DNA of 64,000 nt from Numida meleagris (GCF_002078875.1 NC_034413.1:58958433-59022432); one strand, 5' to 3'; shown: positions 9,068 through 21,554, counted from the stretch's first letter. The notes: generated from the sequence alone by a model not told the origin. A program made the numbers and translations.

Positions 9068-9183
9068 TAAATATGTATATATATATACACATCTTACTTT
9101 CTATATGTATACATATATCTGCACGTGTATATATCTACACATACATACATATATCTGTATATGCACACAGATATACACACACA
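9068..9183. repeat. Degenerate TA/TG/CA microsatellite
   Basis: Alternating purine-pyrimidine sequence: TATATATATATACACAT, then TATGTATACATATATCTG, TGTATATATCTACACATACA and GATATACACACACAG. It is interrupted by short non-repeat segments. Confidence 0.9.
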
Positions 9184-12100
9184 GAAAAATGTGTAAAACA
9201 GGAAACCAAACAAGGTAAACTCACCCCTCTCTAGGAGATCCATTTATCGCATACTTGCTGACTTAAATTGTTTATTTCCTCTAGGAAGTGGATGCATTTG
9301 CATCAGAATGAAACAATTCCATGTAGACCTACCACTGTCTTTTCAAAGCAAAGTGATTTTAACTCCATGAGGGCTAGCTGATTATACCATAATGTCTAGG
9401 CCTGAGTCAGTCACGCTCACATTACTTCTGACTTGAGCCAGCTTGAGGTACAGGAACCTCTGCTTTCTGCCAGCCTGGATTGTCGATTACACCGGAGTTA
9501 ATGAATCCCTCCTACTTGGTAAAGATCTGCTGACAACATGAGAATATTAACATAACGTAGCTATGTAGAGCACTGGATATTCAGGGGTTCTTCTGCAATC
9601 GATGTATTTTGCATTAGTTAAAAAAAATCCATGGTGATTTTGAGTAACCACTATCAAAACTAAATCAAAATAAGAAAAAATCCTATTTGATGCACTTTTT
9701 TCTAACTCTCAGGGGCTGTTTTCTGCTTGTTTTAAGGATGATTATCTATACTTGGATGATGTTATGAATTCCAGGGCAAGGAAAAGAAAATCAAACTTGC
9801 TGTTGAGAGTTTTAATGCCCAGGATTTAAAATCAAACTTTCTGTTGAGAGTTTTTATGCTCAGGATTTAAATTAGAGTGAACAAGTCCCTCTAGGTTCCC
9901 ATGAAGGGGAGAAAATCACAGTCACTCAAACTTTCTGTTCACTACTCAGATGTGTGTCAAGTCAGCTGAGGTTCAGGCAGAAAGTGTGAAACAGTGCCAC
10001 TGAGATTTCATTGAGCTGACATGAAGGAAGGCCCTCCTGGCTGTGTGCAGAGCTGAAGGCGGAGGGTAAAGAGCAGCAAGTTATGCCCTGGAGCCCACCA
10101 ACATCCCCCCGACCTCACTTTAAGCTGTCATCCACATGGTTTGAACGTGAGATGAGTTTCAGTTTGAGACCAGATTTAGGCTTACTTTCAAAGTTTGCAG
10201 AGGTTTATCTGGGGTCAGAAGTCAGGATTATAACAGAGATGAAGAATGTGGCAGAGCTAGGACGTTAGCTCAAGATGTCTTTGCTTTCTCAATTGTAATC
10301 TATGCCATTCTCTCTTCTTCAGTTTGCAAATCAGTTTTGTAAATGCATCAACTCAAGAGGATTATATTCATCTGGGACAACAGCATATGACTAAAATCAT
10401 ACCCAAATAGGCAGCGAACTACAGCATACACCTCTCACTTGACTTTGCTTCTCCATTTTAGGGGTTACGATGCTCACCTCAGGCAGATCCAGGCAGGGGA
10501 TCTCAGCAGTGACAGGTACTCAGCAGTGCCATTCGGAAACCTTCGACATTGTCTACTATGAAAAAGCAAAAGTGGAAATTAACGGTACATATTGACACGT
10601 ACCCTCTAAATGTGTTAGTACCACTTATGTCATTGCATTTATTATAAGCAACTCAATTCCCATAGTGCAATTATAGCAGATGGATAAACAAGATGCCATA
10701 TACTGTTCACTTTATGACAATGATCACATAATTCCAGCTTCACTGCTTTTAACTGTTTGCATGAAACACAGATTAATAAAGCTTTGAAAGTCTGTCAGAC
10801 AAGAAAATATGACCATGTAAATTATACAAATTAAGTAATTCCCCAATATAAACATCTCTAAAACTAGTGAAGCTGTATCAGGGATGTCCAGGAGCCATTC
10901 TGTTCATCAGGTTCTCCTTGACAAAAGCTAAGTGATGGCAATGATCAGCTATAATCATTGTCCTCTACTTTTCTTCTTCCTCTGTCTACATTTTTCTCCC
11001 ATTCAGACCATAAGCCTTTGAGACAGACCCTTTTTCTCCCCATTCTATAGGTATACATACCGTAGTCCTGATCCAAATAAAATGGCTGTAGATGCTTGGA
11101 TGATATTAGAGTAGGTCAATCATTACAGAGACCGCTATAGCAGTCTGCAGGCACATCAGTGTGTAAAAAGTTTGGTGGCTAAAGGGGAAATAGGAGTCAC
11201 AAAGTGCTTAGGTGGATGGAGGGTTAATTCCTTTATCACAAGAGCATGTTAGCAGTGATGTATTCTGTGGTTTAACATTACTTTTGCATCCATTTCATTA
11301 AGTGGATACCTTCCTCTTTGCTGACACATTCACATTTGAGATGATTGCATTACTGAGGTATCTCACAAAAACGATACCACTTCATGTCAGTAATTGTAGC
11401 AAATCCATAACTTACTGGTTTCAAGTCTGTAGATTTTAAATCCAGAGTAGACTATTAAACAGTCATTTTGGTCCTAAGTTAGAAAATGTGTTTCTTGGGA
11501 ATTAAATTCTTGGTCAGTGTGAGAAGACAAAAGGAAGCTTAATGACAGATCAGACACTGGCTATACCTAGTTGAATCCCTTCTCTTGTCTATCATCTCAG
11601 CTGTCATAGAAATAAAAGGTCAAGACAAAGTCTGTGATGCTGTGCTTGTTAAGTGATACGCCAGGACTCCAGTTTATGCTTCTTGCACCTATGACTTTCA
11701 GAGGTGCTCCTTTCTGAAAATTATTAAACTCCCATACCTGCTGAATAGATTATGTTGCCCTTGGGAATTGCTATTTTGAAAGCTACTTCCTAAACTTTCT
11801 GGGTTAGAGCATCCCCTGATGGAACTCTGTGTGGCTCCAACTAATTTTAATGCTGACTTACATCAGCTGGATGCCATGTGGTACTAAAGTAAAATGCAAA
11901 AGCCAAATTCTAAAGGTTTTATATCATTTGAAGCTACCTGGTGAAATCAGACACGTTTAGGTCTGGGGATCTTGTGATAACTTGTCTCACATTGGTATAA
12001 AACAAGATGACATGAAATGAAGAAGACATGGAGCAAATGGATGTTTTTACATTCTGTGCTAATCTTCACTTTTTTTTTTTTATTTATAAGCACTTCTTAA

Positions 12101-12296
12101 AGTGTAGATGATACATTATTTACTGGAAGCAATCCTGTGAAAGGACACTGTTGTATACGCACAACTCTTACTATATCTCATTCTATAAGGACACCAACAT
12201 TTGAAACAAAAAGTGATTCCTAGCCCGATTTTTCTTGGAGATCTGATCTTCAATACATGATGTCAAACCATAAACCAGAAAGCAGAGGTGAGAAAA
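9184..12296. other. Intergenic, no gene seen
   Basis: AT-rich single-copy DNA with one local tandem duplication (9789-9870). A short segment near 11690-11735 (CTTTCAGAGGTGCTCC) weakly recalls an ancient amniote palindromic repeat but is too degraded to call. No coding exon or RNA gene is recognised. Confidence 0.55.
9789..9870 (+). repeat. 41-bp tandem duplication
   Basis: Two adjacent copies start at 9789 and 9830. Each begins AATCAAACTT and contains CTGTTGAGAGTTTT and CAGGATTTAA. They differ at only a few positions. Confidence 0.92.
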
Positions 12297-12368
12297 ATGT
12301 TTTAAGAAAAAGGTAAGTTTTGCCTTTTTGAGATGTTTTAAGAAAAAGGTAAGTTTTGCCTTTTTGAT
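12297..12368 (+). repeat. 36-bp tandem duplication, nearly identical copies
   Basis: Copies at 12297-12332 and 12333-12368 share 35 of 36 bases. Each reads ATGTTTTAAG, AAAAAGGTAAG and TTTTGCCTTTTTGA. The low divergence points to a recent duplication. Each copy carries AAGGTAAGT, a near-perfect splice-donor motif, with the GT at 12313 and 12349. Confidence 0.95.
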
Positions 12369-12510
12369 ATGAAGGGATTTGGAACTGGAGGGCATTGCAC
12401 AACATAATCGTTGAGTGCTGAACAATGGATCCCCTGCATGTCAGAATGGTCTGAAAAAGTTGAACTAAACTCCACCAAAGACATTAAAAATCATTGCTTT
12501 GACCTTAATG

Positions 12511-12545
<35 letters not shown>

Positions 12546-15542
12546 TGGGCTGTTGAGTGAACTTCTGTCTCACCCACACATGGGGCCAAATATTCTCACA
12601 CCAGGATGACAAGCTAGAAACTTCCCTCAATTCCAGAATTCCTTGAAGGCAAGGAAAATTGGCCACATGTCTACCGTTCAGCTTTTTGTCTGCTGAATGA
12701 CTAAATTATATGCTTTCCTTCTCTATTATATACTTTTCTGAAGACAAACAGTTATTTTAATGGAACAGGAGATTGCATAATCATTGTGAAGTCCTTGAGC
12801 TTTCTGCCATCTGTGGGTTTCTCTGTTTAAGTCCAGATGAGCTATACAATGCAAAAGTACATCTGGCAAGCTTTTCATTGACGTTACTAAGAAGGTGTAA
12901 TGACTGTCAGTCTGATGTCAGCAGGAGGTACTCTCAAGAAGAGGAAGAAAAAAACCACCTCAAAACCCCCTGCAGACATTCAGAAGAAATCTTGTACTGT
13001 GGAGTAATTACAATTCTCAAAGAAAAAATAGACTTGGATAAACCTGGAGGCACCTTTATGTTTTTCCTTTTGAAACCCTCCATCTTCCTGACATGCTGCT
13101 TTGCTGTTCTGCCATTGCTGTCACAGTGCCATGCTGAGCAAGTTCTTTTCTCAGAGGAGAGTGTGCATTTGTGGTCACTGGAGATGCCACTGTGCAAAAA
13201 AAATTAAACAAAGCCTTTGTTGAGATTTTTTAAAAGTCTCTTAATCAGCAAACACATACATGCTTTGTCTGTTGGAATAGAAGCTGCAGTTATCAGGGGA
13301 ATTTCATTTCAAATGGCACAATACTCTTGGTGTGGGTGGTGAGGTAGGCAGGCGTCTCAGCAGTAGATTGTAGTTGTGGTTGTTATGTACTTTGAATGTT
13401 ACTTTGCTGATGTCAGTATGGTGCTTTCTCCCAGGGTGCACAGGAAGCCCAGAGCTGTGAAGAGCTTCCCTTCCATGATCTTTTCCCACTTATAAAGAAA
13501 TCACAATTGAGATAGTAATTGTTAAGCATGCAGTCAGAGAAACTGCATCCCAGGGAAGTGTGTCTTGTTACAAGTTACTGCTGTTCATTTGTCTAGACAG
13601 AATATGGCTGAACTTCTCTCATGCTTCCCTGTTGTTGTTTTTTCCCCATTCTTTCCTGCATGAATCCTTTTCACCTCTGTCTCTCATTCACTTTCTTCTT
13701 ACTAGTCTATCAACATCCTTTCTCTTCTCCAGTAGTTCATGGACCGGTCAGGTCATGCGCCATCAAATTATGCCTGTGCTCAGGATCCCTTTGGCTCTCA
13801 TGCTATTCCTAACATCAATAGTGATGTGTGGTTTGCTTTTTATTTTTTACTTTTCCTGTTTGTAACTAACATTCTTTTTAATTGCTTCTTTTTTCCCCAA
13901 AAGTCTATCATATTTTCCACATTACGTTTCTATCTCTGCTTTCTGACTTTTCCATTAATGTTCCTCCAGGCTGAGACAGCTCCAGTGAGAGCTTTGATAG
14001 CTTCAGTTTTGCTTCCTGTTCTCCAGTTTGGGAGAAACACTTCTATCCCACCATGGGTAATTTTCCTACTCACTCTTTTTCATTGCTTTACATGTTGTTT
14101 TGTTATTACTATCTTTACAAACCTATCTTCACCTGCCACTGTCTGCCCTTGAATTAAAAAGTGGAGGGCAGGCTGTACATCTCGCTGCATGAAGGAAATA
14201 TTGCAGATAGTAGAGCTGCAGGGCTAAAGCCAATGGCTAAAATGTTCAAACTTTTCTATGCAAGATTTCACTACAACCTCGTCTTCTTGATCAATGGCTG
14301 TTTTATGACAGTGAAGCAACATCATATTAGATTCATCTGGCCCAGTGCTTTCATATTTCATCTGTGTATACGTTGAAATGTATTCGCTATTTGCTGTGTG
14401 TAGTTGCTATTGCTCTTTTTTATCTGATGAAATGTTTTTTTCCATCGTGCAAAGGCTCTAGAGGTGGGACTCAGCCACCGAAGTATGAGCACACAGTATT
14501 ATTTTAGATGTTGTAGAGGTTCCTTTTGAGCTGCATACTGCCTCTCCAGAAAGATACAAGCCTTGCACAGGCCATGTGCTCCATGCAGATGTCTCACACT
14601 GCTGCATGCAGTATGCATTACCTTGGCACATGTACCCTGACATGTATTCAGTGGCTGTGATTAAACAACACAACATCTCCATTCTTATCCTGCCATCTTA
14701 ACCTTCCTCCAGCAATGTTTCTGGACAATGAAGGAGTCACGTTTGTTCCCAAGCTTTCATGTTTGGGCAGAACAGTGGTCGGGGTGTTTCATGCTTTACT
14801 TTACTTATCTGTTTATACTATCAGCAACTAGAAGCCGTCATCATCATCCTGGGCATCACATATAAACAGAAAAAAGGATGGACAGTGGATTCAGCACCAG
14901 TTTAACTGATTTATTTGTGGACCTTGGATTGGAGGAGAATTTTACGGAGTGATTTGAACAGGGAGAATGATAAGTTTTTTGCTATTTGTAGAGTTCTTGA
15001 GACGTACATGACAGACTGGCTGAAGGGCTCACCTGAAAATGTAACCTGTAAGAGAAGGAGGCTGAACACCGATGGAAGCGCATCTTATGGCAAATGAGAA
15101 ACAAACCTGCATGACGCTTACCTAATGCAATTAAAGGATGAGTGAAAACGTAAATACAGGAGTAACCATAAAATAGAAAAATGGGAAAAAAAAAGCAAAG
15201 TAGAAACCAAGCAGTATAAACAACGAGAAGTCTAATCAGAAGCTCCTGTGCCAGCCACCATGGAGGTCGGACCATGTCCTGCCATGTGAAGTGACTGCCA
15301 GATTCTTTTCTCTGATGTTCATTTGCTTAGCTCTCACCTTGAGAAAAATCTGCTCATTACCATGGGTCTTCTGCATAATCTTCTGCTGGAAAACCTTATT
15401 TTTTGCCTATTTATTTTAAATGTTTCCTCAGACTGTAGTCCATTTTGTAGTAACATTCCCTGTGTATGTTAACATGAGATTGGTGTACACTTGTTCAAAA
15501 ATACAGACCCCAAAGGATTTTCACAGTGCCTCTTTCAAATAT
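12369..15542. other. Intergenic, no gene seen
   Basis: This stretch contains a 32-T homopolymer and otherwise single-copy sequence. It holds open frames of 144 codons (12773-13207, plus) and 137 codons (13739-14152, plus). I recognise no domain in either, and their lengths are near what chance gives in this much AT-rich DNA. Confidence 0.5.
12513..12544 (+). repeat. 32-nt poly-T run
   Basis: Thirty-two consecutive T residues. The flanking sequence shows no polyadenylation signal on the minus strand and no recognised retrogene, so it looks like a simple homopolymer and not a retroposed tail. Confidence 0.95.
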
Positions 15543-15690
15543 CTGAGACCAACTGCAATCCATCCCCACCATGCCCACTGACTGCGTCCCTCGGTGCCAC
15601 AACTCCACGGCTCATGAACACTTCCATGGATGGTGACTCCGCCACCTCCCTGGGCAGCCTGTGCCAATGCCTCAACAAATTATTATCCTA
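15543..15690 (-). mobile_element. CR1 LINE fragment lacking a clear 3' tail
   Basis: Segments CCCACCATGCCCACTGACTG, GAACACTTCCATGGATGGTG and ACCTCCCTGGGCAGCCTGTG are antisense CR1 and align with the fragment at 30604. The terminal octamer repeats and the following GGTTGGAA-type block expected on the left side are missing or degraded, so the element is damaged at its 3' end as well as 5'-truncated. Confidence 0.85.
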
Positions 15691-15700
15691 ATTAATATGA

Positions 15701-15719
15701 GAAAGAAAGAAAGAAAGAA
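15701..15719 (+). repeat. (GAAA)n microsatellite
   Basis: Nearly five tandem GAAA units directly beside the CR1 fragment. Confidence 0.92.
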
Positions 15720-16139
15720 TAAGACATTTCTGGTGGAAAAAAAAATTAGAAGGTAAAATATAGCTTGTTTTTCCTGGCACATATTCTCCCCTTCCAAACA
15801 TGGAAAAGATAAGACAGAATTTTCCACCTATTATTTCTTATAAACAAACCACCAACAAAATTCTCCATAATTACAGAGTTTCACAATGTTATGGATCATA
15901 CTGAAATGTTGTCAGGCATCTAACTTTTACTGGGGAGGAATGAGTGATTTAGCTTGGATGAGCTAATAATATATTTCCAGTGGTAAGTAACAGCTCTCCA
16001 TTTTGGATAAAAATGATTATTTTAATAAGGCTTGAAATTGCAGGCATGATGTGTGCTGTGATAGCACGTAGGATGAACCAGTAATGCAAAACCAAAAGCG
16101 CTAAATGGAGCTTGAGCAGGGGTACTCTGAGGAATTATT

Positions 16140-16235
16140 AAAGATTACAACAATAGTCTGTTAGCCATTGAAATTAGGTTTATACGATTTTGTATGAAAC
16201 AATTAATTGCAATCTGACAATAAAATATCCAGAAG
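16140..16235. promoter_or_regulatory. Candidate conserved noncoding/neural enhancer-like block
   Basis: Within 95 bases there are AACAATAG and CCATTG (SOX-type cores), a perfect palindrome CAATTAATTG at 16200-16209 (homeodomain dimer-like) and GACAATAAAA. There is no repeat signature. The motifs are short and AT-rich, so chance remains possible. Confidence 0.25.
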
Positions 16236-17684
16236 CTTTTTTCCTTGCCTTTTTCAGTCTTTTAAAATACTTTGATTTTTAATATTTAAAGTGTGTTTTT
16301 CCACTTTATAGTTTTTTTTTCCTGTTTTCAAGGACGGTGCACAAATTAACTCTACTGCTGTTTAAAGATTGCAGATACATCTGAAGTGATCACATTAACT
16401 CTGGAGGAAAGATCTGGCTTTTCCAAGGTGCGAGTGGGGGGTGCTGTCAATGCGATGTGCTGTTATATTTTATCAGCAAAGGTAGGTTAGTAAGCATCCC
16501 TGGAAAAGATTCACAGTCTGCTACAAAACAGTTCCTGTGGTAGCCCACGTTCCTCCTGGTAGCCAGCTATGTTGCTGAGGGCATCTTGGTTTCTTCTCTT
16601 TCTGCCTCTGATTCTTCTCACTCTCCTTTTCTTTTTAAGCTAAAAGATCTTCTGGGGGAAACTAACAGAACCAACTACACAAGGCTGTGCTTAAAACAGG
16701 TCCCTGATCTTGGCTGGAGTTTTTTGGCTGTTCAGTGATGCTACAATGGTAACAAAGGTTTCGCATAGAAAGATCAATAGATATAAGGCATTTGTTCTCC
16801 AAAGCCTCCTCTCTTTTATGATTAGTAGGGAGCAATTCATACACAACCCGTCACCCTCATAAGAGTTCTGTGCGAATTAATTATATATTGCTTGCACAGT
16901 GCTTTGAATATACAAAGGCAGATCTCTGGCTGTGTTAGAGTTCAGATAGCACAAAGTAGCTTGAAATAACCAAAGCAAAAAGTCATCTACAGGATTTCTT
17001 TCCTACTGGAGAGCAACTGCAGAGGTAATTTCATCACCATCTCTCCCAGCCTGGTGGTCAGGGCAGCAAGTCCTCTCTCCAGATTTGCCATTTGAAGGTA
17101 CCTGCCCTCAAGTTAAGCTCTGGAGCCTGAGGTTACTGAGTGTCTCCAGAAGTATCCTCTTCTGCATGCCTTTGCTGTTGTTTTAAAGGAAAAGGCCGTG
17201 GATGAAGCAGTTCACTCACTGCAATCAACAGGGATTCAGTACACAAAAATGATGGCAGTCAGGGGAGGAAGCTGTCATATTTTTTCCAGAAGCAGAAAAG
17301 AGACTAGGAGAAAATGAACAAAAAGCAAGCCCTCAAAACAGCATCTGTGAGTGCTTTCAATGCTCTGATTTTGTCCAAGCATAAACAAGTGAAGAGTTGT
17401 TTCACAAGCACTCCTCATCCTCCATTGAGTTCAATTACGAATCACAGCTCTTGCCAGCCTGAGTAATACCTCTGTGTGTGTGTACAAGCAGTGCAAGCTT
17501 TTTCATCCAGGAGGATGGCTAGAACTGACATAGCCCTGCTTGCAAGAGGTCCTAAATAGACTCTTATCCTTTTCTCAGAACACTCTCCTCTTTCCTCTTA
17601 TTTTAAACCCAAACTCTTCCAGAGAAGCTGATAATTCCCAGAAAGTCGAGCCCTTATTCTCAGAGAAATCCTTCATAAAATAAA

Positions 17685-17726
17685 ACACTAATAATCATAA
17701 TAATAAAACACATACACACACAAACC
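17685..17726 (+). repeat. (AAT)n/(CA)n simple sequence
   Basis: AATAATCATAATAATAAAAC is followed by ACATACACACACAAACC. Confidence 0.8.
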
Positions 17727-18395
17727 ACAGCCCACAAACAGAACAGGGAGCAGACAAACAAAACAATTCCATGAGAAACAACACAGAAAGCATGAGTCTG
17801 AGAGAACAAGAAATGAGCTCAGCTCTTTTGGGAACCCAGAACTGTCCTGGAATTGTTTAAGTCAGTTTTAATGTTACATCTTTTGCTTTTGCAGTCAGGA
17901 TTTTAAACAGTCTTCACTTTTCTGGATTTCTATATGTAGGAGTTTTTCTAAAAAGTAATCAAATCAGAATGTTCCTCTTGGAGAAGATGGCTGTTCTTTT
18001 TTATTCCTTTCCATTTTCAATAAAAAGGAAAATTAAAATTGCTTTTTCCTATATAAACACACAAAAACTGGAAAGTTTTAAATTGGCAGTGTTAATATGG
18101 ACTCTTTTGAGGATGTTTTTGCACAGAAAAGTTTGCAACTTTAAAATAATTTCTTTTCCTTTGAACAAATTTTATGAAATCTTAGAATGTTCTCCTCATA
18201 TTAATGTGAAGGGAGAAACACAGGTGTTTTGGGGTTTGTTTTGTGATTTTTTTTTTAATAGGAAATGCTGTGATAAGCCAATAAAAACCTTCTACGATCT
18301 ATTGCAGATACTGAAGAGGTAATGTGAGTATGGATGGCATCTGGAAAAGAGAGGCTGGCATGAGCTAATCCTGTTGTCTAGAGAGGTCACAGGCA

Positions 18396-18460
18396 TGGTT
18401 TGATGGTTGGACTAGATGATATTATTGGTCTTGCCAACTTTAATGATTCTATGATTCTAT
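18396..18460 (+). mobile_element. CR1 LINE fragment, extreme 3' end
   Basis: GGTTGGACTAGATGATATTA is followed by TTGCCAACTTTAATGATTC and TATGATTCTAT, the CR1 3' terminus. Only about 65 bases remain. Confidence 0.9.
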
Positions 18461-19344
18461 CACTGTTTAGGGTCACGAACTCTCTGGTGCTTTCCTCAAA
18501 AAGACTCTTTAGCGGCAGGAGAGGAACCCAGCTGCTGGAGGAGCACACTGAAGCTTTTGCCCTTAACTCCTTCCAGGAATAATTTTCAAAAACCCTGAGC
18601 ACTTCTCATGCCACTTCCAGTCAATGTCACTGCAGATATCAGTGACTTGAGGAATTGCTCTGTCTTGTTTAGGGACTGCCTTAAAGCTTTCCTTGTTAGG
18701 AAACCATTGTATAGCAGAACTAATGATCACAGAATCACAGAATCATAGAATTAATGATTACTTACCTGCTGCACAGAGACAGGTGTTAGGTGGGAGATGC
18801 AAATCATTTTAAAGGATTTTTTGTTCCTTTGATGAAAGTGACTCCGGAAAAGGGAAAATACAGTTAATTTTTACTGGCATTTTTGATTAGATTTTTCAAG
18901 GGTTCATTTAAATAGATGGATGAACTGGTTTAGAAGTCAGAAAATAAGTTCAGCACTACAAAGGCAGCAGAAAAAGAAGTCATCTTCTGCTTTTTATGCT
19001 CATTACTTGAGTTTTGTTTGCATTTTTTGTTCACAGCTATTGTAAAAACAAAATGTAAATTGCACAATTAAACATTTGGAACAGCCTCTTTTATCAGCAT
19101 ATATTTCACAGCATGTCAGGGACATCTAATAACATCCTATTATGGATCACTTATCAGATTGTTGTTAACTGCTATTATCTTCTTTTCCATCCCTCATAAA
19201 TTGATGTGAATTGTTTCTAGTATTTGCAAGGTGGTAATAATCTTCCACAGTGTTACATGCCCTTTTCTCTCTCACTCTTAGGACCTGTCTCCAGGTTCTG
19301 TTCTTGTTGGGTTAGCCTTATCACTTTCACGTAGCACTGTATCT
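18461..19344. other. Intergenic, no gene seen
   Basis: Single-copy sequence broken only by a tail-only CR1 remnant at 18726. No ORF or exon of note. Confidence 0.55.
18726..18752 (-). mobile_element. CR1 tail-only remnant
   Basis: ATCACAGAATCACAGAATCA then TAGAATT is the repeated terminal octamer region of CR1 in antisense. No body sequence is attached, so this is either an extreme 5' truncation or a decayed copy. Confidence 0.75.
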
Positions 19345-19407
19345 GGAGTTGGACTAGATGACCTTTAAAGGTCTCTTCCAACTCAAATGATTCTATGATT
19401 TTGTGAT
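19345..19407 (+). mobile_element. CR1 LINE fragment, extreme 3' end
   Basis: GGAGTTGGACTAGATGACC, then AAGGTCTCTTCCAACTC and GATTCTATGATTTTGTGAT form the CR1 3' terminus. Confidence 0.9.
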
Positions 19408-21554
19408 ATGCTTTATACAGTTTCTCCTTGCTTGCCCATTTCTTACACCCTTTGCACTGGCCACTGCTGGAGATACTACACGGGGCTATACTGACTTTGC
19501 TCTGGCTTGATGGCGTTTATATAAAGTCTGTAATTGCTGCTGTATGTTTTCTAATGCAGATGCAGATTTAGCCATGATGGCCAAGAGCACTAAAGCTCCT
19601 GCATTAGCACTGCCTGCCTGCAGTGGACATTATAATTGTCACTGATGCTCCTGCCACCCCATTATTTACGCAGCTGGCTTTGGCTGCCCTCAATGCCTGT
19701 GGCTAACTAATGCTACACAGATGTGAATGAGAGTCAGTTTGTAGGATCCATTTCCCACTCCCCTTTCACTAGTAACAATCATAGCTTTTTGGCTTGTCAG
19801 CTCTGGGACTGTGTTCCACTGCTGTGGGACCTTCGCTAGCACAAAGCAGTATGAGTTCTGGGACCACTGACAGCATCTGTTCCACTCTTTGGGAAGCCTG
19901 ATAGCCTGGTCACCACTAAGAGCAGCATCTGTTCCTCTGCCCTCTCTCAGTGTTAGGAAAGAAGTTTTGGTCATTCACAGGCTCTGGTAGCTGTCAATGC
20001 ATGCAGCTTGCTTGAGGTCTTGAGAATTATAGTGCAAAATCTTTATTTCTTATTGCTCCCTTTCAGTTATGATTTTTTAAGCACTCTGGTTCTCTGATAC
20101 ATTAGCACTACAGGCTTCTCAATACATTACAGTGCATATTGTGTCGGTTTTAATGCCTGAATATGCAGCTGTTGGTTAAAGATAGCTTTAATTTTTCCAG
20201 ACCTGCTTTAGCTAGGAATTTTATTTTTAATCAAATGGCAAAACTGAATAAGCGGTGATTTTATAATACTGGGCCACAGACTGACAAGAAGTTGAAATTC
20301 TTAATGCATCATTACTACTCCTCACTATATCAGGCCTTTCTCACAGTATTATTACTACTCACAACCAGAAATACCTGAGACATGTGGGTTAACCCTTGCC
20401 TCTCTTGCTGCAAAATACTTGTGAAAAGTGGCTGAGGATCTTCCAGGATCATTCATAACAAAATAGCAGAATATTTTGTAGTGTATTGCATTTTTTTATT
20501 TTTTTTTCTCCTGTTCAGATCCTAATTCATCACTCAGCTCAAGTCATCTTAAAGCACACGAATGCATTTCCTAATAAAAAGCGAAGTTTCCCTGCAGGAG
20601 CAGTGAGCTGTCAGCAATCTTTCTGCCTTACTTTATTTATTTTTCTGCCCTTCCCTTTTGTTAGCTCTTGTCAAATTTCTCTGGAACATTTCTTCTCTCT
20701 TTGCTATTCTGGAAGAAGAGAAGGAAAGAAAATTGGGGGGAAAAAAAACACTAGGGTCTTTAAAGTTTAAAAAATAAACACAATTTGGGAACTGTAGAAG
20801 CAGCTGTTAGTTGTGCAGGCCATAATTTACTAGAATACACATGACTGTAGTCAGCAAAATTAGTGTTTGCTTGGGTTTGCATTTTAGACAACTCACCGCT
20901 TTTGAAACAAGCAAATAACAAAGACATCAAGAAATGCAAAAAATAAAAAAAAATAAAAAAAGGTTTTGTGTGATTTTTATTCCAGTACACTTACTCTCTT
21001 ATAAATTCCTTTTCTTGAAAAAATGCGTAATTTCTTTCATTTTATGATTACCATCATCATTTTGGGAACAGCAGCAGTCTAGTTACCAACGGCATAGCCT
21101 CACAGAAACCCGAGTTCCAGGTAAGAAATGACTGTGAATGTAGGAGGTTTATGAACTGGGTAAAAAACTGCAGTTGCTCGGCTTGACTACATTTCATTTC
21201 CCTTCCAGCAACTTTTATACTTAATTTTAAAAGATCTTGGTGAGAAAAAACTGACTTGTGTTGTCCTGCTCCAAGGTCCCTCTGCTCCTCCACTGCCAGT
21301 AGAGAAGAACTGCATGTGAGGCTCTTGGAAATTCAGAGGTAAATGAGCCAATTCCTTCAGTTCAATTTAAATGCACCAGGTAACAAAATGAAATATACCC
21401 TGGGGTGTTCTGACACTGTGCATTGAGCAAAGAGCACCCAGAAGTGACCCCACGCATTCCTCCATTCCCCCCACAGCATGCTTGTTCTTGCCACACCACT
21501 TGGCAGTGTCTCCTTGGGAATCCCATTTAGTGTCACTGAGGTCTTCTAGTCCCT
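19408..21554. other. Intergenic, no gene seen
   Basis: AT-rich single-copy sequence. A poly-T-rich spot near 20490-20508 and an A-rich spot near 20938-20960 are simple sequence. No exon or RNA gene is recognised. Confidence 0.55.

Larger units (their letters stand above)
15720..18395. other. Intergenic, no gene seen
   Basis: Single-copy sequence with a motif-dense block at 16140-16235 and A/CA-rich simple sequence at 17685-17726. A 117-codon open frame at 17969-18322 (plus) is AT-driven, Lys/Phe-rich and unrecognised. Confidence 0.55.

Noticed and set aside
11690..11740. CTTTCAGAGGTGCTCC as an ancient palindromic repeat
   Set aside because: Only about 15 bases agree with the remembered pattern and no opposite arm is visible.
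12500..12600. Poly-T run as a minus-strand retrogene poly-A tail
   Set aside because: No AATAAA signal and no recognisable gene-like sequence upstream of it on the minus strand.
12773..13207. 144-codon plus-strand open frame
   Set aside because: No recognisable domain, no splice or promoter context, and a length near the chance maximum for this amount of AT-rich DNA.
13739..14152. 137-codon plus-strand open frame rich in Phe/Leu
   Set aside because: Hydrophobic composition comes from T-rich sequence. Overlapping frames in the same area look equally long, and no family is recognised.
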